Assembly (NCBI RefSeq): GCF_025717045.1
Contig: NZ_JAOVZN010000004.1
Span: 62,001 to 126,000 of the forward strand
Direction: 5' to 3'
From: Flavobacterium sp. SH_e
GTDB lineage: Bacteria > Bacteroidota > Bacteroidia > Flavobacteriales > Flavobacteriaceae
DNA length: 64,000 nucleotides
A model generated the notes under the pieces. That model had not been told where the DNA came from. It worked only from the letters and a program-made list of their open reading frames with translations, and made no database searches. Position numbers and translations under genes: made by a program. Positions 1 through 8,657 of this stretch are shown piece after piece. How positions within the stretch are numbered: position 1 is the first letter of the stretch; each line of letters opens with the position of its first letter.

Positions 1-1
1 T

Positions 2-397
2 GAAGTTACAGTTGCTCGCGGTAAAGTTCAGGTGGGAGATACCGAAAAAATATTTGGCGTAATCACTCCTAATCAGCAGATTAAAGTCAACAAAAGCACT
101 TTAAATTTTGAACAGAATAACGTAAGCGCGGCCATTGTAACCGAATGGAAAAGCAATTACTTAATTCTGGATGATATTAATATGGCCGAAGCCACTTCTT
201 TAATTTCTCAAAAATACAAGGTGCAGATTTTGATCTCGAATGATAAAATTAAGAATTGCCGAATAACAGCAAGTTTCTTAAACGAAGAAGATTTAGATCA
301 TGTATTGAAAGTAATAAGCAGTGTTATAGAAACTGAATATCATTACAACAAAGCTGGAGCTGTTATTTTGGACGGAAAAGGCTGTGAAAAAGAGTAA
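2..397 (+). CDS. FecR-family anti-sigma factor, C-terminal part (gene enters from the left)
   Basis: The reading frame is open from base 2, so the gene begins outside the window; the GTG at 32 is internal. The first visible residues (EVTVARGKVQVGD) match the FecR periplasmic domain. The last ~75 residues match the small C-terminal domain found in Bacteroidetes FecR proteins (LILDDINMAEATSLI followed by KYKVQI). FecR proteins span the inner membrane, hold an ECF sigma factor in the cytoplasm, and release it when a TonB-dependent receptor with an STN domain signals. The downstream SusC has such a domain, so this FecR probably controls it. The sigma gene would lie to the left, as it does in the second locus at 37206. 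Confidence 0.85.
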   Translation, partial: EVTVARGKVQVGDTEKIFGVITPNQQIKVNKSTLNFEQNNVSAAIVTEWKSNYLILDDINMAEATSLISQKYKVQILISNDKIKNCRITASFLNEEDLDHVLKVISSVIETEYHYNKAGAVILDGKGCEKE

Positions 398-509
398 AGA
401 AAAAAGAGTAAAGAAGATCAAAGCTGACTAACCTCCTACTTAGAAAGCTTTCGAAAATAAATATTAACCTTAAAAACAAAGACCAATTAACCAAAACTAA
501 ATTAAAAAA

Positions 510-535
510 GCCATCTAGCTCCTACACCAGATGGC
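510..535 (+). promoter_or_regulatory. Stem-loop in the fecR-susC gap (locus 1)
   Basis: The arms GCCATCT (510-516) and AGATGGC (529-535) pair perfectly around a 12-base loop, and CTAGATTTTT follows. It lies 50 bases before susC. The second locus has stem-loops at the matching place (38984-39046). A role as partial terminator or mRNA processing site that separates fecR from susC expression is inferred. Confidence 0.5.
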
Positions 536-584
536 CTAGATTTTTAACAATTAATCCAGTAACCATTAAAAAACAAGCAAATTT

Positions 585-3500
585 ATGAAATTACGCTGTA
601 AAACAACCATGTTTGACAGGGAAAAGAATTCGTCTTTTTTTCATCTGTCAAAAAAAACCATTATGATTATGCGAATCAGTTTATTCCACATTTTCTTGCT
701 GACCTGCGGTACGCACATGATTTTCGCTACCGAAATGAGCGGTCAGAATTTAGAGTCAATATCTGTTGACATTGAACTGCATAATCAGGATATTAAAACG
801 CTTTTTAAAACTATAGAAACCAGAACAGGGTTATTGTTTGCATATCAGCCACAACTTATAAAAGATTTTCCGAAAGTAACTACTCAAAGAGGAAGAAGAA
901 GCGTAAGCGAAATTTTAAATTCTGTATTTCAAGGTACTAATTTAGTCTACAAACAAGTTGACAAAAATGTTGTAATCTATAAAAAAGAAGTTGTCAAAAC
1001 TGCCGAAAAAACAGAGAATGAAAAAGAAGTCAATTTTATGCTTAACGGAAAAGTGCTGGATGAAAACGGACAGCCACTTCCTGGTGTTTCTGTAGCGGTT
1101 GTAGGCGGCAACAAACAAGGAATATCTGATTTTGACGGACAGTTTTTTATCGAATTGCCTAAAGGAAAACATATCTTAAGAATATCTTATTTAGGATATA
1201 AAACACAGGACGTTACAGTTGAAAACCAAACTTCGATCACAATCAAAATGCAGCCTGATTTGGCAAAATTAGACGAGGTTGTAATTATTGGATACGGTAC
1301 AACCACTAGAAGAACTTCAACTGGATCTGTAGTTAAAATTACTGCCGAAGATATTGAAAAACAGCCCATAACTAATATTCTGCAAAGCTTACAGGGAAGA
1401 ACTCCTGGTGTATTTGTGACACAAACTTCCGGATATGCAGGAAGTAACATGAATATCAGTATTCGCGGAACAAATTCTATTGCGGGCGATAATCTTCCTT
1501 TGTATGTAATTGATGGTGTTCCTTACATTGGCGATGATATTAAAGAGCAGGTACAATCCGATCGAGTAATTAGAGGTGCTCAAAAATCAACTAGTCCATT
1601 AAATGTTATAAATCCAAACGACATTCAAAGCATTGAAATCCTTAAAGATGCCGATGCAACCGCAATTTACGGATCTAGAGGTGCAAACGGCGTTGTTCTT
1701 ATTACTACAAAAAAAGGAGAAGCAGGAAAAACAGTCTTTACTGTAAACACCAACTCTGGAATTTCTGACGTGGCACATATGGTGAAAACTTTAGATACTC
1801 CAACTTATTTAAACATGCTTCGTACAGCACTAACCAATTCTAATGCGCAGCCAAGCAGTTTCAGTACGGGAATTGCTTTAACAGATTTTGATCAAAATGC
1901 CTATACAAACTGGCAGGAAAAATTAATTGGGGGAACTGCCGATTTTACAAATTTCTCTGCAAGTTTAAAAGGAGGAAATGAAAATACAAACTTCTTATTA
2001 AGCAGTGCTTACCACAAAGAATCTACTGTTTTGCCAGGGGATTTTGGGTACAATAAGTTTTCTACCAACTTTAATATTAACCACTATACATTAAACAAAA
2101 AACTGAAAATAGGAGCTTCAGTTATTTTCTCAGCAGACGATAATAAACTGCCTTATTACGATATTACCAATTATGCTGTTAACACGGCGCCAAACCACAC
2201 TATTTATAATGCAGACGGATCATACTACTGGTCACCAACTTATTTTAGTGATGTAAATCCGCTGGCAGCTTTAGATAGGAGAGTTGAGGATAAAGGAAAT
2301 AATTTAATCACAAGTTTTAGCCTTCAATACGAAATTGCAAAAGGATTATCTTTTAAAACTGATTTAGGATACGGAAGAGCACAGATGACTTCTGAACAAT
2401 TTTTACCTGCATCGGGAATGAATAATGTGTATTATACAGCAAATAATATTTCGCTGAATGCATCTAGAAGTTATACGGTTTCAATCAATAATACTAACAA
2501 TTTTAGTATTGATCCGCAGTTAAATTATACAACTCCTTTATGGAAAGGTAATCTTACTGCTTTAGTAGGTGGCTCATGGCAAAATAGAAAGTCACGTATG
2601 CCTTCTTATGTAAATACTTCAGGTTACAGCTCTGACAACCTTGTTGGTATTACAGGAACTGCAGCAACAGCATCAATCTACAATGGTTCATCAGAATATA
2701 AATATGCATCTATTTTCAGTAGGGTAAACTATAATATCCAAAATAAGTATATTCTTAATGTCAATTTTAGAAGAGATGGTTCTTCTCGATTTGGAGCTAA
2801 TAACCGTTATGGTAATTTTGGCTCAATTGGTGGCGCATGGGTTTTCTCAGAAGAGAACTTTCTTAAAGATAACGGTATCATAAGTTTTGGTAAACTTCGT
2901 TCAAGTTATGGAGAAGTTGGTAGCGACGCTATCGGAGATTACGGATATGCAAATACGTATTCGACTGCAACTTATGGCGTTGGGAATTCTTCTATGGCGG
3001 CGACCAGAATTGCCAATCCAAATTTTCAATGGGAAGTTACAAAGAAATTTGAGGCTGCGATAGATTTAAGTTTTCTTAATGACAGAATCTCTTTCACTAC
3101 GGCTTATTACAGAAATCTTTCTGGAAATCAGTTAGTAAGTGCAACTTTAAGTCCGCAGGCTGGATTTACTTCTTATCAAGCTAATTTAAATGCTGAAGTT
3201 GAAAATAAAGGATGGGAATTTACTTTGGCCGCGACCAATATTCATAATAAAAACTTGAATTGGACTACTTCTTTCAATATTTCAACAAACTCAAATAAAT
3301 TATTGTCTTTTCCAGGCATAGAAACCTCTAGCTACTACTCTACTTATGTAGTTGGAAATGCTTTAAGCGGTAGATATCTGTACAATTTTACAGGAGTAAA
3401 TGAAAACGGTATTGCTCAGTTTGAGGATGTAAATGGAGACGGAAAAATATCCTCAGGATTTGCTCAGACAGGACTTGGCGATAGAAAATATTACGGTGCT

Positions 3501-3968
3501 ACTTATCCGAAATATTATGGTGGAATTTCAAATTCAATTTCATACAAAAATTTTGCCCTTGACTTTTTGTTCCAGTTTGTAAAACAAGACGGAAGAAGCT
3601 TGCTTTCATCTATTGCGGTACAGCCAGGATACCCTTATGGTCTTGCCAACTATCAAGTTGATGAATATAACGAATATTTAGCGCAAGGAAATGTATTGAG
3701 CTCAAACTATCAGGCTAGCTTCTTTAATTATGCAGGATCTACAGCAACTATTGTTGATGCATCTTATATTAAATTAAAAAATGTAAGTGCAACTTATAAT
3801 ATTCCTTTAGATCAAAAGACTCAAAAATTCATACAAAATATACGTCTTTCACTTCAGGGACAAAACCTAGTCACTTTTACTAAATACAAAGGATTTGACC
3901 CTGAAACTCAAGGTTTAAATTTACCTCCGTTACGTACCATAACTTTAGGAACACAGTTTACATTTTAA
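585..3968 (+). CDS. SusC/RagA-type TonB-dependent outer membrane receptor with STN signalling domain (locus 1)
   Basis: This 1127-residue protein has the full SusC layout. A hydrophobic export segment covers about residues 27-50. An STN domain (about 58-135) touches FecR in this family. A carboxypeptidase-regulatory-like domain follows at about 150-225 (LNGKVLDENGQPLPGVSV), then the plug from about 229 (DEVVIIGYGT, LYVIDGVP, YGSRGANGVVLITTKKGE), and a large beta barrel ending in a terminal phenylalanine (TLGTQFTF). SusC proteins import oligomers with their SusD lipoprotein lid using TonB energy. The STN domain plus upstream fecR indicates transcriptional autoregulation. The downstream M16 peptidase argues for a peptide rather than a glycan as substrate, and no glycoside hydrolase is present. 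The ATG at 585 gives a long pre-signal stretch; later ATGs at 609 or 663 are possible. Confidence 0.93.
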   Translation: MKLRCKTTMFDREKNSSFFHLSKKTIMIMRISLFHIFLLTCGTHMIFATEMSGQNLESISVDIELHNQDIKTLFKTIETRTGLLFAYQPQLIKDFPKVTTQRGRRSVSEILNSVFQGTNLVYKQVDKNVVIYKKEVVKTAEKTENEKEVNFMLNGKVLDENGQPLPGVSVAVVGGNKQGISDFDGQFFIELPKGKHILRISYLGYKTQDVTVENQTSITIKMQPDLAKLDEVVIIGYGTTTRRTSTGSVVKITAEDIEKQPITNILQSLQGRTPGVFVTQTSGYAGSNMNISIRGTNSIAGDNLPLYVIDGVPYIGDDIKEQVQSDRVIRGAQKSTSPLNVINPNDIQSIEILKDADATAIYGSRGANGVVLITTKKGEAGKTVFTVNTNSGISDVAHMVKTLDTPTYLNMLRTALTNSNAQPSSFSTGIALTDFDQNAYTNWQEKLIGGTADFTNFSASLKGGNENTNFLLSSAYHKESTVLPGDFGYNKFSTNFNINHYTLNKKLKIGASVIFSADDNKLPYYDITNYAVNTAPNHTIYNADGSYYWSPTYFSDVNPLAALDRRVEDKGNNLITSFSLQYEIAKGLSFKTDLGYGRAQMTSEQFLPASGMNNVYYTANNISLNASRSYTVSINNTNNFSIDPQLNYTTPLWKGNLTALVGGSWQNRKSRMPSYVNTSGYSSDNLVGITGTAATASIYNGSSEYKYASIFSRVNYNIQNKYILNVNFRRDGSSRFGANNRYGNFGSIGGAWVFSEENFLKDNGIISFGKLRSSYGEVGSDAIGDYGYANTYSTATYGVGNSSMAATRIANPNFQWEVTKKFEAAIDLSFLNDRISFTTAYYRNLSGNQLVSATLSPQAGFTSYQANLNAEVENKGWEFTLAATNIHNKNLNWTTSFNISTNSNKLLSFPGIETSSYYSTYVVGNALSGRYLYNFTGVNENGIAQFEDVNGDGKISSGFAQTGLGDRKYYGATYPKYYGGISNSISYKNFALDFLFQFVKQDGRSLLSSIAVQPGYPYGLANYQVDEYNEYLAQGNVLSSNYQASFFNYAGSTATIVDASYIKLKNVSATYNIPLDQKTQKFIQNIRLSLQGQNLVTFTKYKGFDPETQGLNLPPLRTITLGTQFTF

Positions 3969-3979
3969 ATCTAAAAGAC

Positions 3980-5347
3980 ATGAAAAATACATCGATTAAA
4001 TACACCTATATATTTTCGTTTTTCCTTTTAATTGGATTTACGAGCTGCGAAGAAATGCTTGATGTTGATCTTCCAAGCAATGAATTATCTTCTGTTACCA
4101 TTTATGCTTCAGATCCTACGGCAGAGGCTGCTGTAAATGGTATCTACCAAAGTATGGTTACAAGTACTTTTTACGGATCATTACATTATGTTTTTGGAGA
4201 AACTTCAGACGAGCTTATCCTTAAAACGCAATTGGAAAACGTTTACACTACTAACGAAATCCCTGAAAATGATGGAACTACAGGCTCCATGTGGACTGAG
4301 TTTTATAAAACCATTTATAATGCAAACAGTGTTATAGAAGGAATCGGCGCAAGCAAAACATTAACATCAACCAAAACTCCACGCTGGATTGCCGAGGCAA
4401 AATTTTTAAGAGCTTACTGCTATTTCTATTTGACAAATATTTGGGGCGATGTTCCTTTGGTATTGACAACAAATGTTGATCAGTCTGCTTTAGCGCCACG
4501 CACAAGCCAAGCAGAAGTTTACAATCAAATCGTACTTGATTTGACTGCTGCTGCAGCTGATCTTCCTGTAGATTATTCTAATTATAATTCCCAAAGAATT
4601 AGAGCTACCAAATGGGCAGCAGAGGCATTACTAGCAAGAGTAAATCTTTATTTAGGAAAATGGAGTGAAGCTTCAGCTTATGCCACTTCAGTAATCGGCC
4701 AGACAGCAACTTATAAAATCATTCCAGATCTAACTTCTACAAACAGTCCTTTTATTGCTGATAATAACGAAGCTATTCTCCAAATTCCTTATTTTACAAC
4801 TGCTTATACTTACGAAGGTGCTGCATTGTATACAACTGCTGGAACCTATATGCTGAGAAAAGGAAACACCATGTTTGAAACGGGTGATGCGAGAAAAACA
4901 AATTGGACTATTAGTGTAGTAGCCTCAGATGGTTCTACTTTTTTAGCGCCAAGAAAATATAAAAACTCTTATGTTTCAAGTCCGGTTGAGCGTTCTACGG
5001 TTCTTAGATTGGCAGAGCTTTATTTAATAAGAGCTGAAGCAAGACTAAAATCAAATGATATAACTGGCGCACAGCAAGATATAAATGTAATTCGCAACAG
5101 AGCATTATTACCTTCAACTACAATAACAGATCCAACGCAATTGGCAGCTTTAATTTTGCTAGAAAGAGAACGCGAATTGTTTGGAGAATTTGGTCACAGA
5201 TGGTTCGATCTTAAAAGAAGCGGTACAATAGATCAAGTTCTTGGAGCTACAGCTGGAAAAATCTGGTCTTCTACAGACAGTCTTTTCCCTATTCCAGACA
5301 CGGCTATTCGTTCTAATCCCTTCTTAACCCAAAATTCAGGATACTAA
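3980..5347 (+). CDS. SusD/RagB-type substrate-binding lipoprotein (locus 1)
   Basis: A 455-residue protein starting 11 bases after susC. The signal peptide ends in a lipobox-like GFTSC, with Cys24 as the lipidated residue. The rest shows the tetratricopeptide-rich SusD fold, including WIAEAKFLRAYCYFYL and the C-terminal RERELFGEFGHRWFDLKRSG typical of the family. SusD sits on the cell surface as the hinged lid of the SusC barrel and captures ligand. The pairing with the preceding SusC is certain from position. The ligand is unknown; the peptidase downstream suggests peptides. Confidence 0.93.
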   Translation: MKNTSIKYTYIFSFFLLIGFTSCEEMLDVDLPSNELSSVTIYASDPTAEAAVNGIYQSMVTSTFYGSLHYVFGETSDELILKTQLENVYTTNEIPENDGTTGSMWTEFYKTIYNANSVIEGIGASKTLTSTKTPRWIAEAKFLRAYCYFYLTNIWGDVPLVLTTNVDQSALAPRTSQAEVYNQIVLDLTAAAADLPVDYSNYNSQRIRATKWAAEALLARVNLYLGKWSEASAYATSVIGQTATYKIIPDLTSTNSPFIADNNEAILQIPYFTTAYTYEGAALYTTAGTYMLRKGNTMFETGDARKTNWTISVVASDGSTFLAPRKYKNSYVSSPVERSTVLRLAELYLIRAEARLKSNDITGAQQDINVIRNRALLPSTTITDPTQLAALILLERERELFGEFGHRWFDLKRSGTIDQVLGATAGKIWSSTDSLFPIPDTAIRSNPFLTQNSGY

Positions 5348-5362
5348 AAAAATTAAAAGTAA

Positions 5363-5397
5363 CGCAGGAATGATTGTATAGAAAACTCATTCCTGCG
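5363..5397 (+). promoter_or_regulatory. Perfect 11-bp stem-loop between susD and the ABC gene
   Basis: CGCAGGAATGA (5363-5373) pairs exactly with TCATTCCTGCG (5387-5397) around a 13-base loop, followed by ATTTTAAC. It sits 16 bases after the susD stop and 15 bases before the ABC ATG. The U-run is weak, so attenuation or mRNA stabilisation is as likely as full termination. It also argues that the upstream TTG in the same frame (5374, inside the loop) is not the ABC start. Confidence 0.6.
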
Positions 5398-5412
5398 ATT
5401 TTAACAAACACT

Positions 5413-6363
5413 ATGGAAACAACAACTATTGTAAGAGTTGAGGACTTGTCGCATCAATACAGTAAGGATTGGGCAATTCAAAATATCAATTTCGAAATTA
5501 AAGAAAACAGGATTTTAGGCCTTTTAGGATCTAATGGAGCCGGAAAATCGACAACTATGAATATTCTTTGCGGCGTTTTAAACCAAACCAAAGGAAACAT
5601 TTTTATCGACGGAATTAACTTAAAAGAAAATCCTGTAGAAGCTAAAAAAATGATTGGTTTTTTACCGCAAACTCCACCGCTTCATTTGGATTTAACGGTG
5701 GATGAATATCTAATTCATTGTGCGCAATTAAGATTAGTCCCAAAAGAAAATTTGAGAAACGCTGTAGAAAAAGCAAAAGAAAAATGCGGAATTTCACATT
5801 TTAGCCACCGTTTGATTAAAAACTTATCAGGAGGTTACAGACAACGTGTGGGAATTGCGCAGGCTATTATTCACGAACCAAAATTGGTAGTTTTAGATGA
5901 ACCTACAAACGGATTAGACCCAAATCAGATTTTAGAAGTTCGAAATTTAATTAAGAAAATAGCACAAGACAAAGCCGTAATCTTTTCTTCACACATTCTT
6001 TCTGAAGTTCAGGCAACCTGCCAGGATATCAAAATGATTGAAAATGGACACATGGTTTTTTCTGACACGCTGGAAGCTTTCAACAATTATATCGAAGCAG
6101 ATAAATTAACGGCTAGTTTTGAAAATCCGCCAGCTATTGAAGCTTTTAAAGAAATTTCAGAAATCACAGAAGCAGTTTATCTGACTCCTAAAAAAGTACA
6201 AATTACTTTCAGCGGAACACAAGAAGTTGCCGAAAAAATTGTTTCATTAAGCGTTTACAATAACTGGAAACTTCGTGAAATTCAATTTGAAAAAGTTTCA
6301 TTAGACGAAATCTTTGCACAATTATCTAAAAAAGCCCCATCTAAAAACGCTATTCTTTCTTAA
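5413..6363 (+). CDS. ABC transporter ATP-binding protein, GldA-like
   Basis: I start this 316-residue ATPase at the ATG at 5413, because the in-frame TTG at 5374 lies in a hairpin loop. All ATPase motifs are present: Walker A GSNGAGKST (39-47), Q-loop Gln86, signature LSGGYRQR (138-145), Walker B LVVLDEP (158-164) and H-loop His194. The C-terminal 110 residues are the variable extension of GldA-type ATPases. GldA works with membrane partners GldF and GldG, needed for gliding and type IX secretion in F. johnsoniae. The next gene fuses GldF- and GldG-like parts. Because the gene sits between susD and an M16 peptidase, I infer a dedicated paralogue rather than the gliding GldA. Confidence 0.9.
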   Translation: METTTIVRVEDLSHQYSKDWAIQNINFEIKENRILGLLGSNGAGKSTTMNILCGVLNQTKGNIFIDGINLKENPVEAKKMIGFLPQTPPLHLDLTVDEYLIHCAQLRLVPKENLRNAVEKAKEKCGISHFSHRLIKNLSGGYRQRVGIAQAIIHEPKLVVLDEPTNGLDPNQILEVRNLIKKIAQDKAVIFSSHILSEVQATCQDIKMIENGHMVFSDTLEAFNNYIEADKLTASFENPPAIEAFKEISEITEAVYLTPKKVQITFSGTQEVAEKIVSLSVYNNWKLREIQFEKVSLDEIFAQLSKKAPSKNAILS

Positions 6364-6378
6364 AAAAAAAATATACAA

Positions 6379-8646
6379 ATGAAAACAATATATAGAATTG
6401 CTAAAACAGAGCTCAACACGATGTTTTACTCGCCTGTCGCATGGGTTGTTTTAGTAATATTTTCAATCCAGTCAAGCTGGAAATTCTTTGGCACTATCGA
6501 ACGTTTCGAAAAAGCCCAGAAAATCGGACAAAGCATGGACAATTTATCGCAAATTGTTTTTTCAGGCTTTAGCGGTTTATATACCGAAATGCAGAATTAT
6601 CTTTATCTCTATGTTCCACTTTTGACAATGGGATTAGTGAGTCGCGAAATCAACAGCGGTTCGATTAAGCTTTTACTTTCTTCACCTATTAGAATTAAAG
6701 ACATTGTATTGGGTAAATATTTAGCTATAGCAGCTTACTGTCTTCTGTTCATTGCAATTTTAGGTTTGCAAGTTGCCATTGCTTATTTTTCTATAGAAAA
6801 TTTAGATCTTAAGTTTGCCATATCTGGACTAATTGGTTTGTATTTATTGGTTTGCACTTATGCCGCAATCGGACTTTTTATGTCATGTCTGACTTCTTAT
6901 CAGGTTGTAGCAGCCATTAGTACTTTGGTAGTTTTAGCAGGTCTAAATTTTATTGGAAAACTTTGGCAGGATGTCGAAATCGTAAAAGATATAACTTATT
7001 TCCTTTCGATTGCAGGACGTGCCAACGAAATGCTTGAAGGATTAATTATCAGTAAAGATGTCTTTTACTTTGTTTTGGTAAGCAGTCTTTTTATCGTATT
7101 GAGTATTTACAAACTTCAGACAGGAAGAGATGCACAAACAGTATCTAAAAGAGTTTTAAAATATACTGTTTTAATTGTTGTTGTTTTATCACTTGGCTAT
7201 ATAACCTCTAGAGCGCCGCTGACGCTTTACACGGATATGACCCGCAATAAAGACAAAACATTGACTCAAAACAGTTTGAATATCGTTAAAAAAATTGAAG
7301 GTCCGATAAAGCTAACTACTTACGTGAATTTACTAGACATCAATTATTTTATGGTTTTGCCTGTTTCTCAGAATTCAGATATTGCCAGTTTTGAAAAATA
7401 CACTCGTTTCTTGCCCCAAATGGAAATGGAATATGTTTATTATTATGCTAAATCAAATAATGAAGCTTTATACGCGCAAAATCCTGGATTGAATGACAAA
7501 CAGCTTGCAGAGAAATTGGTAGAAACACAGAATATGAAACTGAAAAAGTTATATTCTCCTGCCGAAATGAAAAAAATTATCGATTTAGAACCAGAACAAA
7601 ACAGAGTAATCAGAACGGTTGAATACAATGGAAAAAAGACTTTCTTAAGATTCTTTGACGATTTATTTAAAGTTCCGATGGAGAAAGAAATTTCTGCTTC
7701 TTTAAAAAGATTGGTTACTACAGCTCCAAAAATTGTTTTTGCAACTGGAAATATGGAAAGAAGCGTTGATAAAAACGGAGATAAAAATTATAAAACGGGT
7801 TTCAATGAAGTTTCATTTAGATATTCTTTAATCAATCAAGGTTTTGATGTTGCTTCTGTTGATATTAATGCACAGAATATTCCAGCAGAAACAAGTATTT
7901 TAATCATTGCCGATCCTAAAACGCAATTAAGTCAAGGAGCTGTTGATCGCATTACAAAATATATCGATCAAGGAAAAAACTTAATGCTTTTGGCAGAACC
8001 AGAAACTAACTCAGCTTTAGCTGCTGTTACAGATAAATTAGGCATTAGTTTCACTAAACAAGCATTAGTTCAAGAAAGCGAAACCAATTCTCCTGATTAT
8101 TTAGTAACCGAAGTTTCAAAAAATATCGATTCGACTGTAATCAAATTAAGCAAAAACAGAAATAATAGTCTAATTCCGTTTTTAGGAAGCAGCGGACTTA
8201 CAACAACAAAAGATGCAGGTTTTAAAGTATCAACACTTTTAAAAACAAACGCTAATCCTGCTTGGGAATCTCCTACAGGAATCACTTCAATTTCTGAAGA
8301 TTTGAAAAAACAGCCTTCTGTTAAAGAAGTTCCGCTTGTTGCAGCTTTAACGAGAAATGTTAATGGTAAAACACAAAAAATAATTATTGCTGGAGATGCA
8401 GATTTTATGGGCAATGCCGAACTAAGCCGTGGCGGATCTGGAACTTTTCAGTTTGTAACGGATATTTTCAGCTGGTTCAGTAATTATGAATTTCCAATTG
8501 ATACAACTCGCCCAGAAAACATTGATAAGAAAATTACAATAAATGCAAATCAGGTTTTCATCAACAAAATTGTATTTATTGCCTTGTTTCCATTACTGAT
8601 CATCTTGAGCGGTGCTTTTATACTTATTCGAAGAAATAGAAGATAA
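6379..8646 (+). CDS. Fused ABC-2 permease / GldG-like protein (GldF-GldG type)
   Basis: 755 residues, starting 15 bases after the ATPase gene. Residues 1-240 form an ABC-2 permease with about six membrane segments (YLYVPLLTMGLVSREINSGS is the family landmark). A further membrane helix near 260-277 leads into a large soluble GldG-like domain (about 290-720), which contains the typical stretch SILIIADPKTQLSQGAVDRI. A final helix near 730-750 ends in a positively charged tail (RRNRR). GldF and GldG are separate proteins in classical gliding loci; here both are one chain. It should form one transporter with the preceding ATPase. Whether it exports or acts mechanically on the envelope cannot be read from sequence. 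Confidence 0.88.
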   Translation: MKTIYRIAKTELNTMFYSPVAWVVLVIFSIQSSWKFFGTIERFEKAQKIGQSMDNLSQIVFSGFSGLYTEMQNYLYLYVPLLTMGLVSREINSGSIKLLLSSPIRIKDIVLGKYLAIAAYCLLFIAILGLQVAIAYFSIENLDLKFAISGLIGLYLLVCTYAAIGLFMSCLTSYQVVAAISTLVVLAGLNFIGKLWQDVEIVKDITYFLSIAGRANEMLEGLIISKDVFYFVLVSSLFIVLSIYKLQTGRDAQTVSKRVLKYTVLIVVVLSLGYITSRAPLTLYTDMTRNKDKTLTQNSLNIVKKIEGPIKLTTYVNLLDINYFMVLPVSQNSDIASFEKYTRFLPQMEMEYVYYYAKSNNEALYAQNPGLNDKQLAEKLVETQNMKLKKLYSPAEMKKIIDLEPEQNRVIRTVEYNGKKTFLRFFDDLFKVPMEKEISASLKRLVTTAPKIVFATGNMERSVDKNGDKNYKTGFNEVSFRYSLINQGFDVASVDINAQNIPAETSILIIADPKTQLSQGAVDRITKYIDQGKNLMLLAEPETNSALAAVTDKLGISFTKQALVQESETNSPDYLVTEVSKNIDSTVIKLSKNRNNSLIPFLGSSGLTTTKDAGFKVSTLLKTNANPAWESPTGITSISEDLKKQPSVKEVPLVAALTRNVNGKTQKIIIAGDADFMGNAELSRGGSGTFQFVTDIFSWFSNYEFPIDTTRPENIDKKITINANQVFINKIVFIALFPLLIILSGAFILIRRNRR

Positions 8647-8657
8647 AATTCAAAAAA

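Noticed and set aside
5374..5412. Upstream TTG start for the ABC ATPase
   Set aside because: It lies in the loop of a perfect hairpin, and the 13 extra residues do not look like a GldA N-terminus.
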